From Deltaproteobacteria bacterium UBA6106 (GTDB lineage: Bacteria; Desulfobacterota; Syntrophorhabdia; Syntrophorhabdales; Syntrophorhabdaceae), in NCBI GenBank assembly GCA_002428485.1, contig DIWM01000006.1, forward strand, positions 15,556 through 26,235: a DNA stretch of 10,680 bases, given 5' to 3'. Position 1 is the first letter of the stretch; every line of letters starts with the position of its first letter. The translations under genes and the position numbers were made by a program. Shown in pieces: positions 1 to 6,480 of this stretch. The notes under the pieces were generated by a model. The model was not told where the DNA came from. It saw only the letters and a program-made list of their open reading frames with translations, and did not search any database.

Positions 1-1038
1 CAGGGCGCCTGCGACATGGGGGCGCTGCCCAATGTCTTCCCGGGCTATCAGAGGGTGATCGACCCGGCCGCGAGAGAAAAATTTTCAAAGGCCTGGAATG
101 TTAAAGCGTTGCCCGATAAAAACGGCATCATGATGCCTCAGATGATGGAGGGGTTGGTCGATAAAAAGATCCGGGCATTTTACGTCTTCGGTGAAAACCT
201 TGCAAATACCGAGCCTGATATCCATAAGGTAGAGCACGAGCTGGCTTCTGCAGAATTTCTCGTATGCCAGGACATCTTCCCGACGGAGACAACCCGCTTT
301 GCCCATGTGGTCTTTCCCGCTGCGGCGTGGAGTGAAGACGACGGAACGTTCACCAGCAGTGAAAGGAGGGTGAGCCGTGTACGCAAGGTAAAAACTCCGC
401 CCGGTGAAGCTAAGCCTAACTGGTGGATATTCAAGGAACTGGCCAAACGCATGGGACATACATGGGCTTCGACCAGCGGTCAGGAGATATGGGACAATGA
501 AGTCTCGGTTCTCGCGCCAGCGCTCGGCGGCATCAAATACAGCCGCATCGAAGAAGATGGCCTCCAGTGGCCATGTCCCACACCGGAGCACCAGGGCACG
601 CAGTTCCTCCATCGAGATGGCATCTTCACCCATGGCAAGGGGATATTCAGCCCCGTTGACTGGAAGCCACCTGCGGAGGTCCCCGATAAAGAGTATCCTT
701 TCGTGTTGAGCACAGGCCGGAGGCTCTATCAATACCATACACGGACGCAAACGGGACGTTCGGGGATGGATTTTCTCCTGCCCGAGGAAACAGCCGATAT
801 ATCTCAAACGGATGCACAGAGGCTTGGCATTCAACCGGACGAATACGTAAAGGTCAGGTCACGGCGGGGAGAAGTGAAGGTCAAGGCCAAGGTAACCCCC
901 GAGGTACCTCCCGGCATGGTCTGGATGGCATTTCATTTCCGCGAAGGATGTGCAAACTGGCTGACGAATGCAGTGTATGACCCCAACACGATGACGGCAG
1001 AATACAAAGCCTGTGCTGTAACCGTGGAAAAGATATGA
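1..1038 (+). CDS. fdhA: Formate dehydrogenase catalytic (alpha) subunit, C-terminal part, 5' truncated
   Basis: Frame 1 is open from the first base to a TGA at 1036-1038, so this is the 3' end of a gene that begins to the left. It encodes the last 345 residues of a molybdopterin (bis-MGD) oxidoreductase, most like FdhA/FdhF-type formate dehydrogenases, which oxidise formate to CO2. The opening QGACDMGALPNVFPGYQ is a typical motif of this family. Further motifs are FVFG-like YVFGENLANTEPD, a VVFPAAAWSEDDGTFTSSER segment, and the C-terminal dinucleotide-binding domain beginning at STGRRLYQYHTRTQTGR (about 709-759). The active-site Cys/selenocysteine, the Fe-S ligands and any N-terminal NADH-dehydrogenase-like domain lie outside the window, so the electron partner cannot be read. 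The stop overlaps the start of the FmdE-family gene by 4 bp (ATGA), indicating translational coupling. A related molybdopterin enzyme such as a hydrogenase-linked FdhF is possible, but the family call is firm. Confidence 0.9.
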   Translation, partial: QGACDMGALPNVFPGYQRVIDPAAREKFSKAWNVKALPDKNGIMMPQMMEGLVDKKIRAFYVFGENLANTEPDIHKVEHELASAEFLVCQDIFPTETTRFAHVVFPAAAWSEDDGTFTSSERRVSRVRKVKTPPGEAKPNWWIFKELAKRMGHTWASTSGQEIWDNEVSVLAPALGGIKYSRIEEDGLQWPCPTPEHQGTQFLHRDGIFTHGKGIFSPVDWKPPAEVPDKEYPFVLSTGRRLYQYHTRTQTGRSGMDFLLPEETADISQTDAQRLGIQPDEYVKVRSRRGEVKVKAKVTPEVPPGMVWMAFHFREGCANWLTNAVYDPNTMTAEYKACAVTVEKI

Positions 1039-1643
1039 TGTCTTTGGCAAACCTGAACTCAAACGTTATTGTATACAATACTCAAATCCTCGGATATTCC
1101 TTTGACGAGTATGTTGATGCGGCGAAACGGTTTCATGGCCACGCATCCCCTGGCGTTATCATCGGCGGGTTCATGGTAGATGCTGCTGTACGGAACCTGC
1201 CCGATGGCATCCTCTATGATGCCATCTGTGAAACCAGGTCCTGCTTGCCTGACGCCGTTCAACTGCTGACGCCATGCACAATCGGGAACGGCTGGCTTAA
1301 AATTATTAATACCGGGCGCTTCGCGCTCACCCTTTACGATAAGCAGAATAATGAAGGCGTGAGAGTCTTTATAGACGCGGAAAAGGTGAAGGCATGGCAG
1401 GAAATAAAGGCATGGTACTTCAAACTAAAGTCCAGCAAAGAACAAAACCAGGAAGCGCTTGCAAGGGAAGTTAAAGAGGCCGGCAACAGCATTTTAAGCG
1501 TCCGGCATGTACGGGTCCAACCACATATTGCTGAAAAAAAACGTAAAGGAAGTATTGCCGTTTGCCCTGAATGCCGGGAAGCCTACCCTGCCAGGGACGG
1601 GGAGACCTGTCTGGCCTGCCAGAGAAATATGCTGTATATGTAG
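1035..1643 (+). CDS. FmdE-family protein with C-terminal zinc ribbon
   Basis: A 202-residue protein of the formylmethanofuran dehydrogenase subunit E (FmdE) family. Visible features are the N-terminal FHGH motif (residues 33-36), the central TRSCLPDAVQLLTPCTIGN block (about residues 67-86), which matches the family's conserved Cys/DA/TxGN core, and a C-terminal CPEC...CLAC zinc ribbon (Cys177, Cys180, Cys192, Cys195). Family members are found beside molybdenum enzymes and in bacteria without methanofuran; their role is not settled, though metal or cofactor handling for a molybdoenzyme is a reasonable inference. The start overlaps the formate dehydrogenase stop (ATGA); a second ATG follows at 1038 and either could be used. 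A weak purine-rich GGAAAAG lies just upstream, inside fdhA. One oddity: the usual FHGHxCPG motif reads FHGHASPG, so the first core cysteine is a serine. The zinc-ribbon end and the length are otherwise normal for the family. Confidence 0.82.
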   Translation: MMSLANLNSNVIVYNTQILGYSFDEYVDAAKRFHGHASPGVIIGGFMVDAAVRNLPDGILYDAICETRSCLPDAVQLLTPCTIGNGWLKIINTGRFALTLYDKQNNEGVRVFIDAEKVKAWQEIKAWYFKLKSSKEQNQEALAREVKEAGNSILSVRHVRVQPHIAEKKRKGSIAVCPECREAYPARDGETCLACQRNMLYM

Positions 1644-1660
1644 GAGCCGAAAAGACTGCT

Positions 1661-2269
1661 ATGGTGCTCAACAGGCAAACAAACACCATCACGAACAATT
1701 CGGAGAGGATAAGGTCTGTAATCGATAAACGGCTCATTCGGGCGCGACCAGACGTTAAGGCTACCTTTCCACCGGTTTTGAGACAAGGCAGCGTCTTGTC
1801 GGCGATTATCTACGAACCGGAGTACCTGATAATTGTCTTTCTTACCGCAGAAGAGGAAAAACGTTTCAGAGAGAGTCTTTCCAGACAAATAGATCCCTTT
1901 GTGGGACTGATAACTACCGGACCCGAAAAGGCTGCATGCAGGGCAGAGAATGTCAGGTATGCCGCAGTAAGAAGTTGTACCATTGCGAACTCTTTTGGTA
2001 TTTCTCTCGGCCCCGATTCTACAATTATCCTTGAGGACTATCACCAAATTATTGATACAGACGATGTCGGCACCGTTTCGTACACAGTGCCCCTGGCGTA
2101 CATAATAAGTTACGGAAACGATATAGAGCGCGAGACAGCCCATGAGCACCTTGACGGTCTTGTAGCTTACTCCATGAACATGTGGAGGGAAGGTATAGGG
2201 TTGATAATCCGGTCGGGGGATACGGAATGCCTTGCAGCTTCGTCCCGGCCTCAGGGGACGAGGAACTAA
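1661..2269 (+). CDS. Unrecognised protein, about 202 aa, in the formate dehydrogenase gene cluster
   Basis: I do not recognise this family. The frame stays open upstream to an ATG at 1571, but that start would overlap the zinc ribbon of the preceding gene by 73 bp, so I place the start at the ATG at 1661. A TAGGAG at 1641-1646 includes the stop codon of the preceding gene and may serve as a ribosome site, although 14 bases is a long spacing. The protein is soluble-looking with no signal peptide or membrane helix. It has alternating beta-like hydrophobic runs (SAIIYEPEYLIIVFL at about residues 48-62, STIILEDY near 124) and three scattered cysteines without a CxxC pair. A late helix-like segment carries HEHLDG and MNMW. 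The C-terminal tail (SSRPQGTRN) looks disordered. It sits in a tight same-strand run of fdhA, the FmdE-like gene, this gene and a Nudix gene, so a role near the molybdoenzyme is possible but unproven. Confidence 0.6.
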   Translation: MVLNRQTNTITNNSERIRSVIDKRLIRARPDVKATFPPVLRQGSVLSAIIYEPEYLIIVFLTAEEEKRFRESLSRQIDPFVGLITTGPEKAACRAENVRYAAVRSCTIANSFGISLGPDSTIILEDYHQIIDTDDVGTVSYTVPLAYIISYGNDIERETAHEHLDGLVAYSMNMWREGIGLIIRSGDTECLAASSRPQGTRN

Positions 2270-2287
2270 GATAGTGTAAGGGCAGCG

Positions 2288-2710
2288 ATGAAAAAAGCAA
2301 ACCCAAAAATCGTTATAGCCGCTGTGATCGAAAGAGATGGCTATGTACTTATCGGCAAGAGAAAGCATGGAAAATGTCATGCCGGAAAATGGGAGTTCCC
2401 CGGCGGCACACTCGAAGAAAAAGAAACCTATGAACAATGTCTAAAACGGGAACTCCAGGAAGAACTTGCCATAACAGTTGAGGTCGGCGATCTCATTTGT
2501 ACGAGCACGTTCATTTACGCACCTAACTGGACTATCAAGCTGTTGGCTTTCCGAACGGCTTATCTCTCAGGCGTACTCCACCTTAATGATCATGAGGAGA
2601 TACGCTGGGTAAAACCGGCAGACCTTGCCAATTACGACTTTCCTGAAGCGGATAGGCCTATTATAGACAAACTGGTCAGGGAAGATCGCCGACGCAGCAA
2701 ATGTGCTTAA
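2288..2710 (+). CDS. Nudix hydrolase, MutT-like
   Basis: A 140-residue single-domain Nudix hydrolase. The 23-residue Nudix box (G-x5-E-x7-R-E-U-x-E-E-x-G-U) runs from Gly40 to Ile62, with Glu46, Arg54, Glu55, Glu58 and Glu59 all present; these are the metal-binding and catalytic positions. The usual glycine near the end of the box is Ala61. Before the box, GKWEFPGG (about residues 33-40) is the classic MutT-type entry strand, and the length is close to that of MutT and (d)CTP pyrophosphatase proteins. It probably splits a nucleoside triphosphate, such as an oxidised dGTP or a dCTP-type substrate, into the monophosphate and pyrophosphate; which substrate cannot be read from sequence. The start ATG follows an AAGGG (2278-2282) by five bases, and the gene begins only 18 bp after the preceding stop, so it is probably the last gene of the upstream operon. 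Confidence 0.87.
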   Translation: MKKANPKIVIAAVIERDGYVLIGKRKHGKCHAGKWEFPGGTLEEKETYEQCLKRELQEELAITVEVGDLICTSTFIYAPNWTIKLLAFRTAYLSGVLHLNDHEEIRWVKPADLANYDFPEADRPIIDKLVREDRRRSKCA

Positions 2711-2723
2711 TTTATACAGTGCG

Positions 2724-2752
2724 TTGACAAAGTATTCCTTATGATCTATGAT
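2724..2752 (+). promoter_or_regulatory. Near-consensus sigma-70 promoter for the galT-like gene
   Basis: A perfect TTGACA (-35) at 2724-2729 is followed by a 17-bp spacer and TATGAT (-10) at 2747-2752, five of six matches to TATAAT. The predicted transcription start, seven bases beyond the -10, is 2759. That base is the A of the ATG that gives the canonical N-terminus of the downstream protein. The promoter lies in the 30-bp gap after the Nudix gene and continues into the upstream-extended reading frame. The function is inferred from the sequence match alone. Confidence 0.7.
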
Positions 2753-2758
2753 GTAAAA

Positions 2759-3736
2759 ATGTCGGAACTCAGGAAAGATCCTGTATCCGGAAGCTGGGTC
2801 GTTGTCGGATACCATACAACAAAATCGAGCAGTACAGGCATCTGTCCTTTTTGCCCGGGCAATGAGAATCTGACGCCCAATCCGATCAGAGAATACAAGG
2901 ATTCCCAGGATAACTGGCTTATCCGCTGCTTCCCCGCAACAAACCCAATATTCGTCATAGAAGTTGACGAAAACAAGAGGGCCGAGGGCATCTACGACAA
3001 GATGGAAAATGTCGGCGCCCACGAGATCATCGTAGAGAACCGGTCGCACACAAAAACGATGTCCGGCTTCAGCGAAGAGGAATTTCTCCTTCTCTTCGAC
3101 ATGTACAGAGACCGGATCACAGACCTGAAACGTGACATGCGCTTCAAATATATCCAGGTTTTTAAAAACCATGGAGAACTTGCAGGTTCATACATCTTTC
3201 ATCCCCATTCCCACGTCCTTGCAACACCGATAGTCCCTTCCGGGATAGCCGGGGAGTTTGTCAATGCAAGAAACCATTATCTTCAGAAGGAACGCTGCCT
3301 GCTCTGCGATATCATCAGCCAGGAGATACGGCAGAACAAACGGGTTGTGATGATGAATTCAAACTTCATCGCCATGTGCCCCTTCGCATCGAGGTTCCCC
3401 TATGAGGTGTGGATACTGCCAAGGTTTCACGAGGCGCACTTTGAACGAAATACCACAGAAGAGATAAAAAAGGACCTTGCCCGGGCCATGCTTGACATTA
3501 TGAAGCGCATAGAAAAACTGGCAAACGCATATACCTTTGTCTTTCATACGTCTCCAAACATACCGAACGAGATCATTCACGGTGATGACGTACCGGTCCA
3601 TGAATATTTCCACTGGCACATCGAAATACTCCCGAGGGATTTCCGATCCTCCAAATACAAAAGAGAAGACGAGTTCCATGTTGTTTCCATCACACCGGAA
3701 GATGCTGCCGACGCATTAAAATCGCAGAATGTATAA
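2759..3736 (+). CDS. galT: Galactose-1-phosphate uridylyltransferase-like protein (GalT/HIT superfamily)
   Basis: A GalT-type nucleotidyltransferase; the family moves UMP (or AMP in some members) between a hexose 1-phosphate and a nucleotide sugar through a covalent histidine intermediate. The start at 2759 gives MSELRKDPVSGSWVVV, the usual GalT beginning. An in-frame ATG at 2741 would add six residues; neither start has a Shine-Dalgarno sequence. In numbering from 2759, the zinc ligands CPFC are Cys29 and Cys32. His88 and His148 match the other two GalT zinc ligands, and HPHSH at 148-152 holds the nucleophile His150. A second CLLC pair lies at 180-183 and an HEYFHWH block at 281-287. Length is 325 aa, slightly short of the 348 of E. 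coli GalT. The residue that is Gln in HPHxQ of GalT is His here, so the substrate may differ. No other galactose-pathway gene is nearby, so a different nucleotide-sugar or ADP-glucose-type activity is open. Confidence 0.8.
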   Translation: MSELRKDPVSGSWVVVGYHTTKSSSTGICPFCPGNENLTPNPIREYKDSQDNWLIRCFPATNPIFVIEVDENKRAEGIYDKMENVGAHEIIVENRSHTKTMSGFSEEEFLLLFDMYRDRITDLKRDMRFKYIQVFKNHGELAGSYIFHPHSHVLATPIVPSGIAGEFVNARNHYLQKERCLLCDIISQEIRQNKRVVMMNSNFIAMCPFASRFPYEVWILPRFHEAHFERNTTEEIKKDLARAMLDIMKRIEKLANAYTFVFHTSPNIPNEIIHGDDVPVHEYFHWHIEILPRDFRSSKYKREDEFHVVSITPEDAADALKSQNV

Positions 3737-3906
3737 AAAGATGATTGCCCGCAACGAGATTCAACATTTCAACATAGTGCTAAATAGATTGTTATATTAT
3801 ACAATTACATAGCAAAGTTAACATGAAATTATTGTAAACCTGTCTAACCTATTCACAAGTCCTGAAAAATTTTATATGGCCCTCGATAAAAATATTTAAA
3901 AAATCC

Positions 3907-3935
3907 TTGACAAAAAAATATTCCCGCTGTTAAAT
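3907..3935 (+). promoter_or_regulatory. Probable sigma-70 promoter of the nrdD operon
   Basis: A perfect TTGACA at 3907-3912, a 17-bp spacer and TTAAAT at 3930-3935 (four of six -10 matches). The predicted start point is near 3942, giving a leader of about 120 nt. The -10 abuts the first NrdR box, which fits repression by steric block. Confidence 0.6.
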
Positions 3936-3950
3936 AACTACATATAGTAG
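3935..3950 (+). promoter_or_regulatory. NrdR box 1
   Basis: TAACTACATATAGTAG matches the core of the 16-bp NrdR consensus acaCwAtATaTwGtgt, with CTA and TAG arms around an AT centre. It overlaps the end of the -10 and the predicted start point. NrdR is the ATP/dATP-sensing repressor of ribonucleotide reductase genes; its gene is not in the window. Confidence 0.78.
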
Positions 3951-3965
3951 ATATATTTAGTATTG

Positions 3966-3981
3966 ATACTATATATAGTGG
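3966..3981 (+). promoter_or_regulatory. NrdR box 2
   Basis: ATACTATATATAGTGG matches the NrdR consensus at about 14 of 16 positions. Its centre lies 31 bp (three helical turns) from box 1, the spacing typical of paired NrdR boxes on one DNA face. Confidence 0.82.
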
Positions 3982-4062
3982 GGAGAGGGGTTCTTGGTGG
4001 GGCCTTTTTCGAAAACAAAATGAAATAATTTTAAGCAGTTTAAATATCATAAGGGGGTATGA

Positions 4063-6150
4063 ATGGAAACAACTGATCTTAATCTTTTTGTAAGGACTTC
4101 CGAAGAGAGCATCGCTGACTGGGACCGGTCAAAGATCGTTGACGCGCTGATAAGGGAGACCCTGATCGACCGTGATACCGCGAATGAGGTCAGTAAAGAT
4201 GCTGAGCAGATGATCCGGAGATCCGGCATCAAGGTCATTACGGCGCCGCTCATCAGGGAGCTCGTAAACGCAAAACTGATCGAAAAAGGCCTGGAAAATA
4301 CAAGGAAGATGCACACCAGGCTGGGGATGCCCCTTTATGATGTGGACAGCCTCATCCTTCATCCAAACAAAGAAAACGCCAACGTACCCCACGGCCCTGA
4401 GGCGACAAATCTCACCCTTTCCGAGAATATCAAGAAGGAATATGCCCTTCTTTCCGTATTCTCGCAGGATGTTGCCGATGCCCACATGAACGGCGATATT
4501 CATCTCCACGACCTCGGTTTTATCGACAGGCCCTATTGCAGCGGCCAGTCGCTCGAGTATATCAAGAAGTTCGGCCTCGACCTGCCCCATTCCCTCTCGA
4601 TGGCAAAACCGGCAAAACACCCTGAGGTCCTCCTCGCCCATCTCGTCAAGTTCGCCGCTGCCCTCCAGAGCCACTTCGCCGGTGCGATCGGGTGGGATGC
4701 CATCAACGTCTTCTTTGCCCCCTACTTAGAGGGCATGAGCAATGGCGAGGTAAAACAGCTTGCTCAGATGCTTATATTCGAATTCTCACAGCAGGCCGTG
4801 GCCCGCGGCGGACAGGCCATCTTCACGGACATTAATGTATACTGGGAGATCCCTCAGCACTTTGTCGGCGTCCCTGCCATCGGACCGGGAGGAAAATTCA
4901 CCGGCAAGACCTATGGGGAGTACGAGAAAGAGGCACAGAGATTTGCCTGGTCCCTTTTCGAGGTCTTTAAAGAGGGTGACGGAGCCGGAAGGCCCTTCTT
5001 CTTCCCGAAGCCAATCGTCCACATAACAGAGAAGTTCTTCCGCACCGACGGCCACATGGATTTTCTCAACCTCATTTCCGATGTGGCAGCAGACAAAGGC
5101 AACACTTACTATGTCTTCGACCGTGGCGAAACAGCCAAGATCTCCGAGTGCTGCCGCCTGAGCTTTAAGCTCGACGAAAGAGACCTCCTGGATGCAAAGG
5201 AACCGTGGAGGATGAGATACTGCGCCCTCCAGAATGTCTCCCTTAATCTTCCAAGGCTTGCCTACCTTGCAAAAAATGACGACACGCAGCTGTTCAATCT
5301 TATCACAGAGCGGTTCATACTTGCCGTAAAGGCACATAAAGAAAAAAGGGTCTTTATGGAGAAGCTCCTTTCCCTCGGAGAGGACGGCCCGCTGGCGCTG
5401 CTCACAATGAACAGGGACGGAATGCCGTACCTGCGGTTTAACCTCGCCTCCCATCTCATCGGCATGGTCGGCCTCAACGAGATGGTACAGATCCATACCG
5501 GCGAAGAGATGCACGAGTCCAAGCGGGCGCTGAAGTTCGGCATCAAAGTGATGGCCCACATGAACCTCCTGACAGATAAGATGAGGAGACAGGAAAATAT
5601 GAAGATCGTCCTCGAACAGACGCCCGCAGAAAGCACAAGTTACCGTTTCGCAAGGCTTGACATGAGGTACTACTCGCCGCTCTCGGGAAGGGTTGTCAAG
5701 GGCGACATCGCGTCCGGCGAGGTATATTACACGAACTCCACGCACTTTAACGTCAAATGCGCCATGAACCCCATTGAGAGGGTCACAAGCGAAGGCATCT
5801 TCCATCCGCTTATAGAGGCAGGTTCGATCTCCCACGTGTGGCTCGGCGAGTCGCATCCATCGTATGAGGCCATTGCCGACTTTGTCATCAAGACATTCAA
5901 ACACACGACGAATGACCAGATAGCCTTTTCTCCTGAGTTCACAACCTGCAACAAGTGTCACAGGACCTCAAGGGGGCTTGCCGATACGTGCTCTTACTGC
6001 GGATCCCCCGATGTCGATGGGATAACGAGGATCACCGGGTATTTTACGAAGGTCTCGAGCTGGAACAAGGGCAAGCTGGGAGAGCTGAAAGACAGGTACA
6101 GGAACACAGAATATTTTTCAGAGACAAAGAAAAAAGCGGTCAATGAATAA
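4063..6150 (+). CDS. nrdD: Anaerobic (class III) ribonucleoside-triphosphate reductase
   Basis: A 695-residue class III ribonucleotide reductase, which reduces NTPs to dNTPs by glycyl-radical chemistry in the absence of oxygen. An N-terminal ATP-cone (about residues 8-95) would sense ATP/dATP for overall activity control. The catalytic barrel follows; ISECCRLS with Cys363-Cys364 is the likely thiyl-radical loop (inferred from position and family pattern). The C-terminus has a four-cysteine zinc site (CNKC 629-632, CSYC 643-646) and the glycyl-radical loop RITGYF with Gly659, then WNKGK. Length is normal for the family. The start has a strong ribosome site (AAGGGGG) five bases upstream. The next genes are a small redoxin and NrdG, so this is probably the thioredoxin/glutaredoxin-dependent type of NrdD rather than the formate-dependent type; that is inference from context. 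Two NrdR boxes at the promoter indicate repression when dNTPs are plentiful. Confidence 0.96.
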   Translation: METTDLNLFVRTSEESIADWDRSKIVDALIRETLIDRDTANEVSKDAEQMIRRSGIKVITAPLIRELVNAKLIEKGLENTRKMHTRLGMPLYDVDSLILHPNKENANVPHGPEATNLTLSENIKKEYALLSVFSQDVADAHMNGDIHLHDLGFIDRPYCSGQSLEYIKKFGLDLPHSLSMAKPAKHPEVLLAHLVKFAAALQSHFAGAIGWDAINVFFAPYLEGMSNGEVKQLAQMLIFEFSQQAVARGGQAIFTDINVYWEIPQHFVGVPAIGPGGKFTGKTYGEYEKEAQRFAWSLFEVFKEGDGAGRPFFFPKPIVHITEKFFRTDGHMDFLNLISDVAADKGNTYYVFDRGETAKISECCRLSFKLDERDLLDAKEPWRMRYCALQNVSLNLPRLAYLAKNDDTQLFNLITERFILAVKAHKEKRVFMEKLLSLGEDGPLALLTMNRDGMPYLRFNLASHLIGMVGLNEMVQIHTGEEMHESKRALKFGIKVMAHMNLLTDKMRRQENMKIVLEQTPAESTSYRFARLDMRYYSPLSGRVVKGDIASGEVYYTNSTHFNVKCAMNPIERVTSEGIFHPLIEAGSISHVWLGESHPSYEAIADFVIKTFKHTTNDQIAFSPEFTTCNKCHRTSRGLADTCSYCGSPDVDGITRITGYFTKVSSWNKGKLGELKDRYRNTEYFSETKKKAVNE

Positions 6151-6216
6151 TGTTTCTATAGTTTGCCATAAGCCACGAACTATGAACCATGAACTAATAA
6201 AAGGGAGGTAACATAA
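6151..6216 (+). repeat. Degenerate heptamer repeat in the nrdD-redoxin gap
   Basis: From 6167 the gap reads as 7-bp words: CATAAGC, CACGAAC, TATGAAC, CATGAAC (6167-6194). The last three differ at only one or two bases. The period matches the heptamer arrays near 7170 and 10130. The gap ends with a strong ribosome site, GGGAGG, before the redoxin start. Confidence 0.6.
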
Positions 6217-6480
6217 ATGGGGACCGTAAAAATCTTCTACAAAGATGATTGTCCGATGTGCCCGATGGCAAAAAAATTAAAAGACAATCTCCGGGAAAAA
6301 AACGTCGATGTCGATGATTTCAATGTGGGGACGCTGGAAGGACTCACTGAGGCAACATACTACCGGGTCATGGCATTGCCAACGATCGTCGTTGAAGACG
6401 AAACAGAGAACTGGGTTGGTGAGTGGCGGGGGAACGTGCCCAACATCGATGAGGTCCTGCATGTCGTGCACGGTGCATAA
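6217..6480 (+). CDS. Small glutaredoxin/NrdH-like redoxin
   Basis: An 87-residue single-domain thioredoxin-fold protein with the active-site motif CPMC (Cys12-Pro-Met-Cys15) directly after the first beta strand (VKIFYKDD) and a probable cis-proline at Pro55 in ALPT. It has no signal peptide and should be cytoplasmic. Lying between nrdD and nrdG, it is the likely electron donor that re-reduces the NrdD active-site disulfide, as reported for redoxin-dependent class III reductases. The donor that reduces this redoxin in turn (a thioredoxin reductase or a ferredoxin-linked enzyme) is not encoded here. A strong ribosome site (GGGAGG) stands upstream of the start. The 3' end overlaps the nrdG start by 20 bp, indicating coupled translation. 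The CPMC motif differs from the CPYC of glutaredoxin and the CVQC-like motif of classic NrdH, so I do not use the NrdH name. Confidence 0.87.
   Translation: MGTVKIFYKDDCPMCPMAKKLKDNLREKNVDVDDFNVGTLEGLTEATYYRVMALPTIVVEDETENWVGEWRGNVPNIDEVLHVVHGA

Larger units (their letters stand above)
3737..4062 (+). promoter_or_regulatory. AT-rich intergenic regulatory region upstream of nrdD
   Basis: This 326-bp gap has no plausible gene and is markedly AT-rich. Its right half holds the nrdD promoter, two NrdR boxes, a G-rich leader stretch and a strong ribosome site (AAGGGGG, 4051-4057). Its left half (3737-3900) holds an exact 8-bp tandem repeat TTCAACAT (3760-3775) and an AT-rich stretch around 3790-3810. 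I see no convincing terminator for the preceding gene. Confidence 0.75.

Noticed and set aside
1571..1660. Upstream start at 1571 for the unrecognised gene
   Set aside because: It would overlap the zinc-ribbon codons of the FmdE-like gene by 73 bp; the ATG at 1661 avoids this.
1583..2437. Open frame of 284 codons on the minus strand across three plus-strand genes
   Set aside because: The translation shows no recognisable domain and spans gene boundaries, including the clear Nudix start. It casts slight doubt on the unrecognised gene at 1661-2269, but the plus-strand packing favours that gene.
3760..3775. Exact tandem TTCAACAT repeat
   Set aside because: Only two 8-bp copies in AT-rich DNA, which chance can explain. 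It is noted under the intergenic region but not treated as a site.
3834..3858. Possible Rex-type site (TTGT near 3834 and TTCACAA near 3852)
   Set aside because: The half-sites are too far apart for the 18-bp Rex palindrome and only one half matches well.
4786..5961. Long open frame of 391 codons on the minus strand
   Set aside because: It lies wholly inside nrdD, whose motifs are unmistakable. It has no family motif and looks like a codon-bias shadow.
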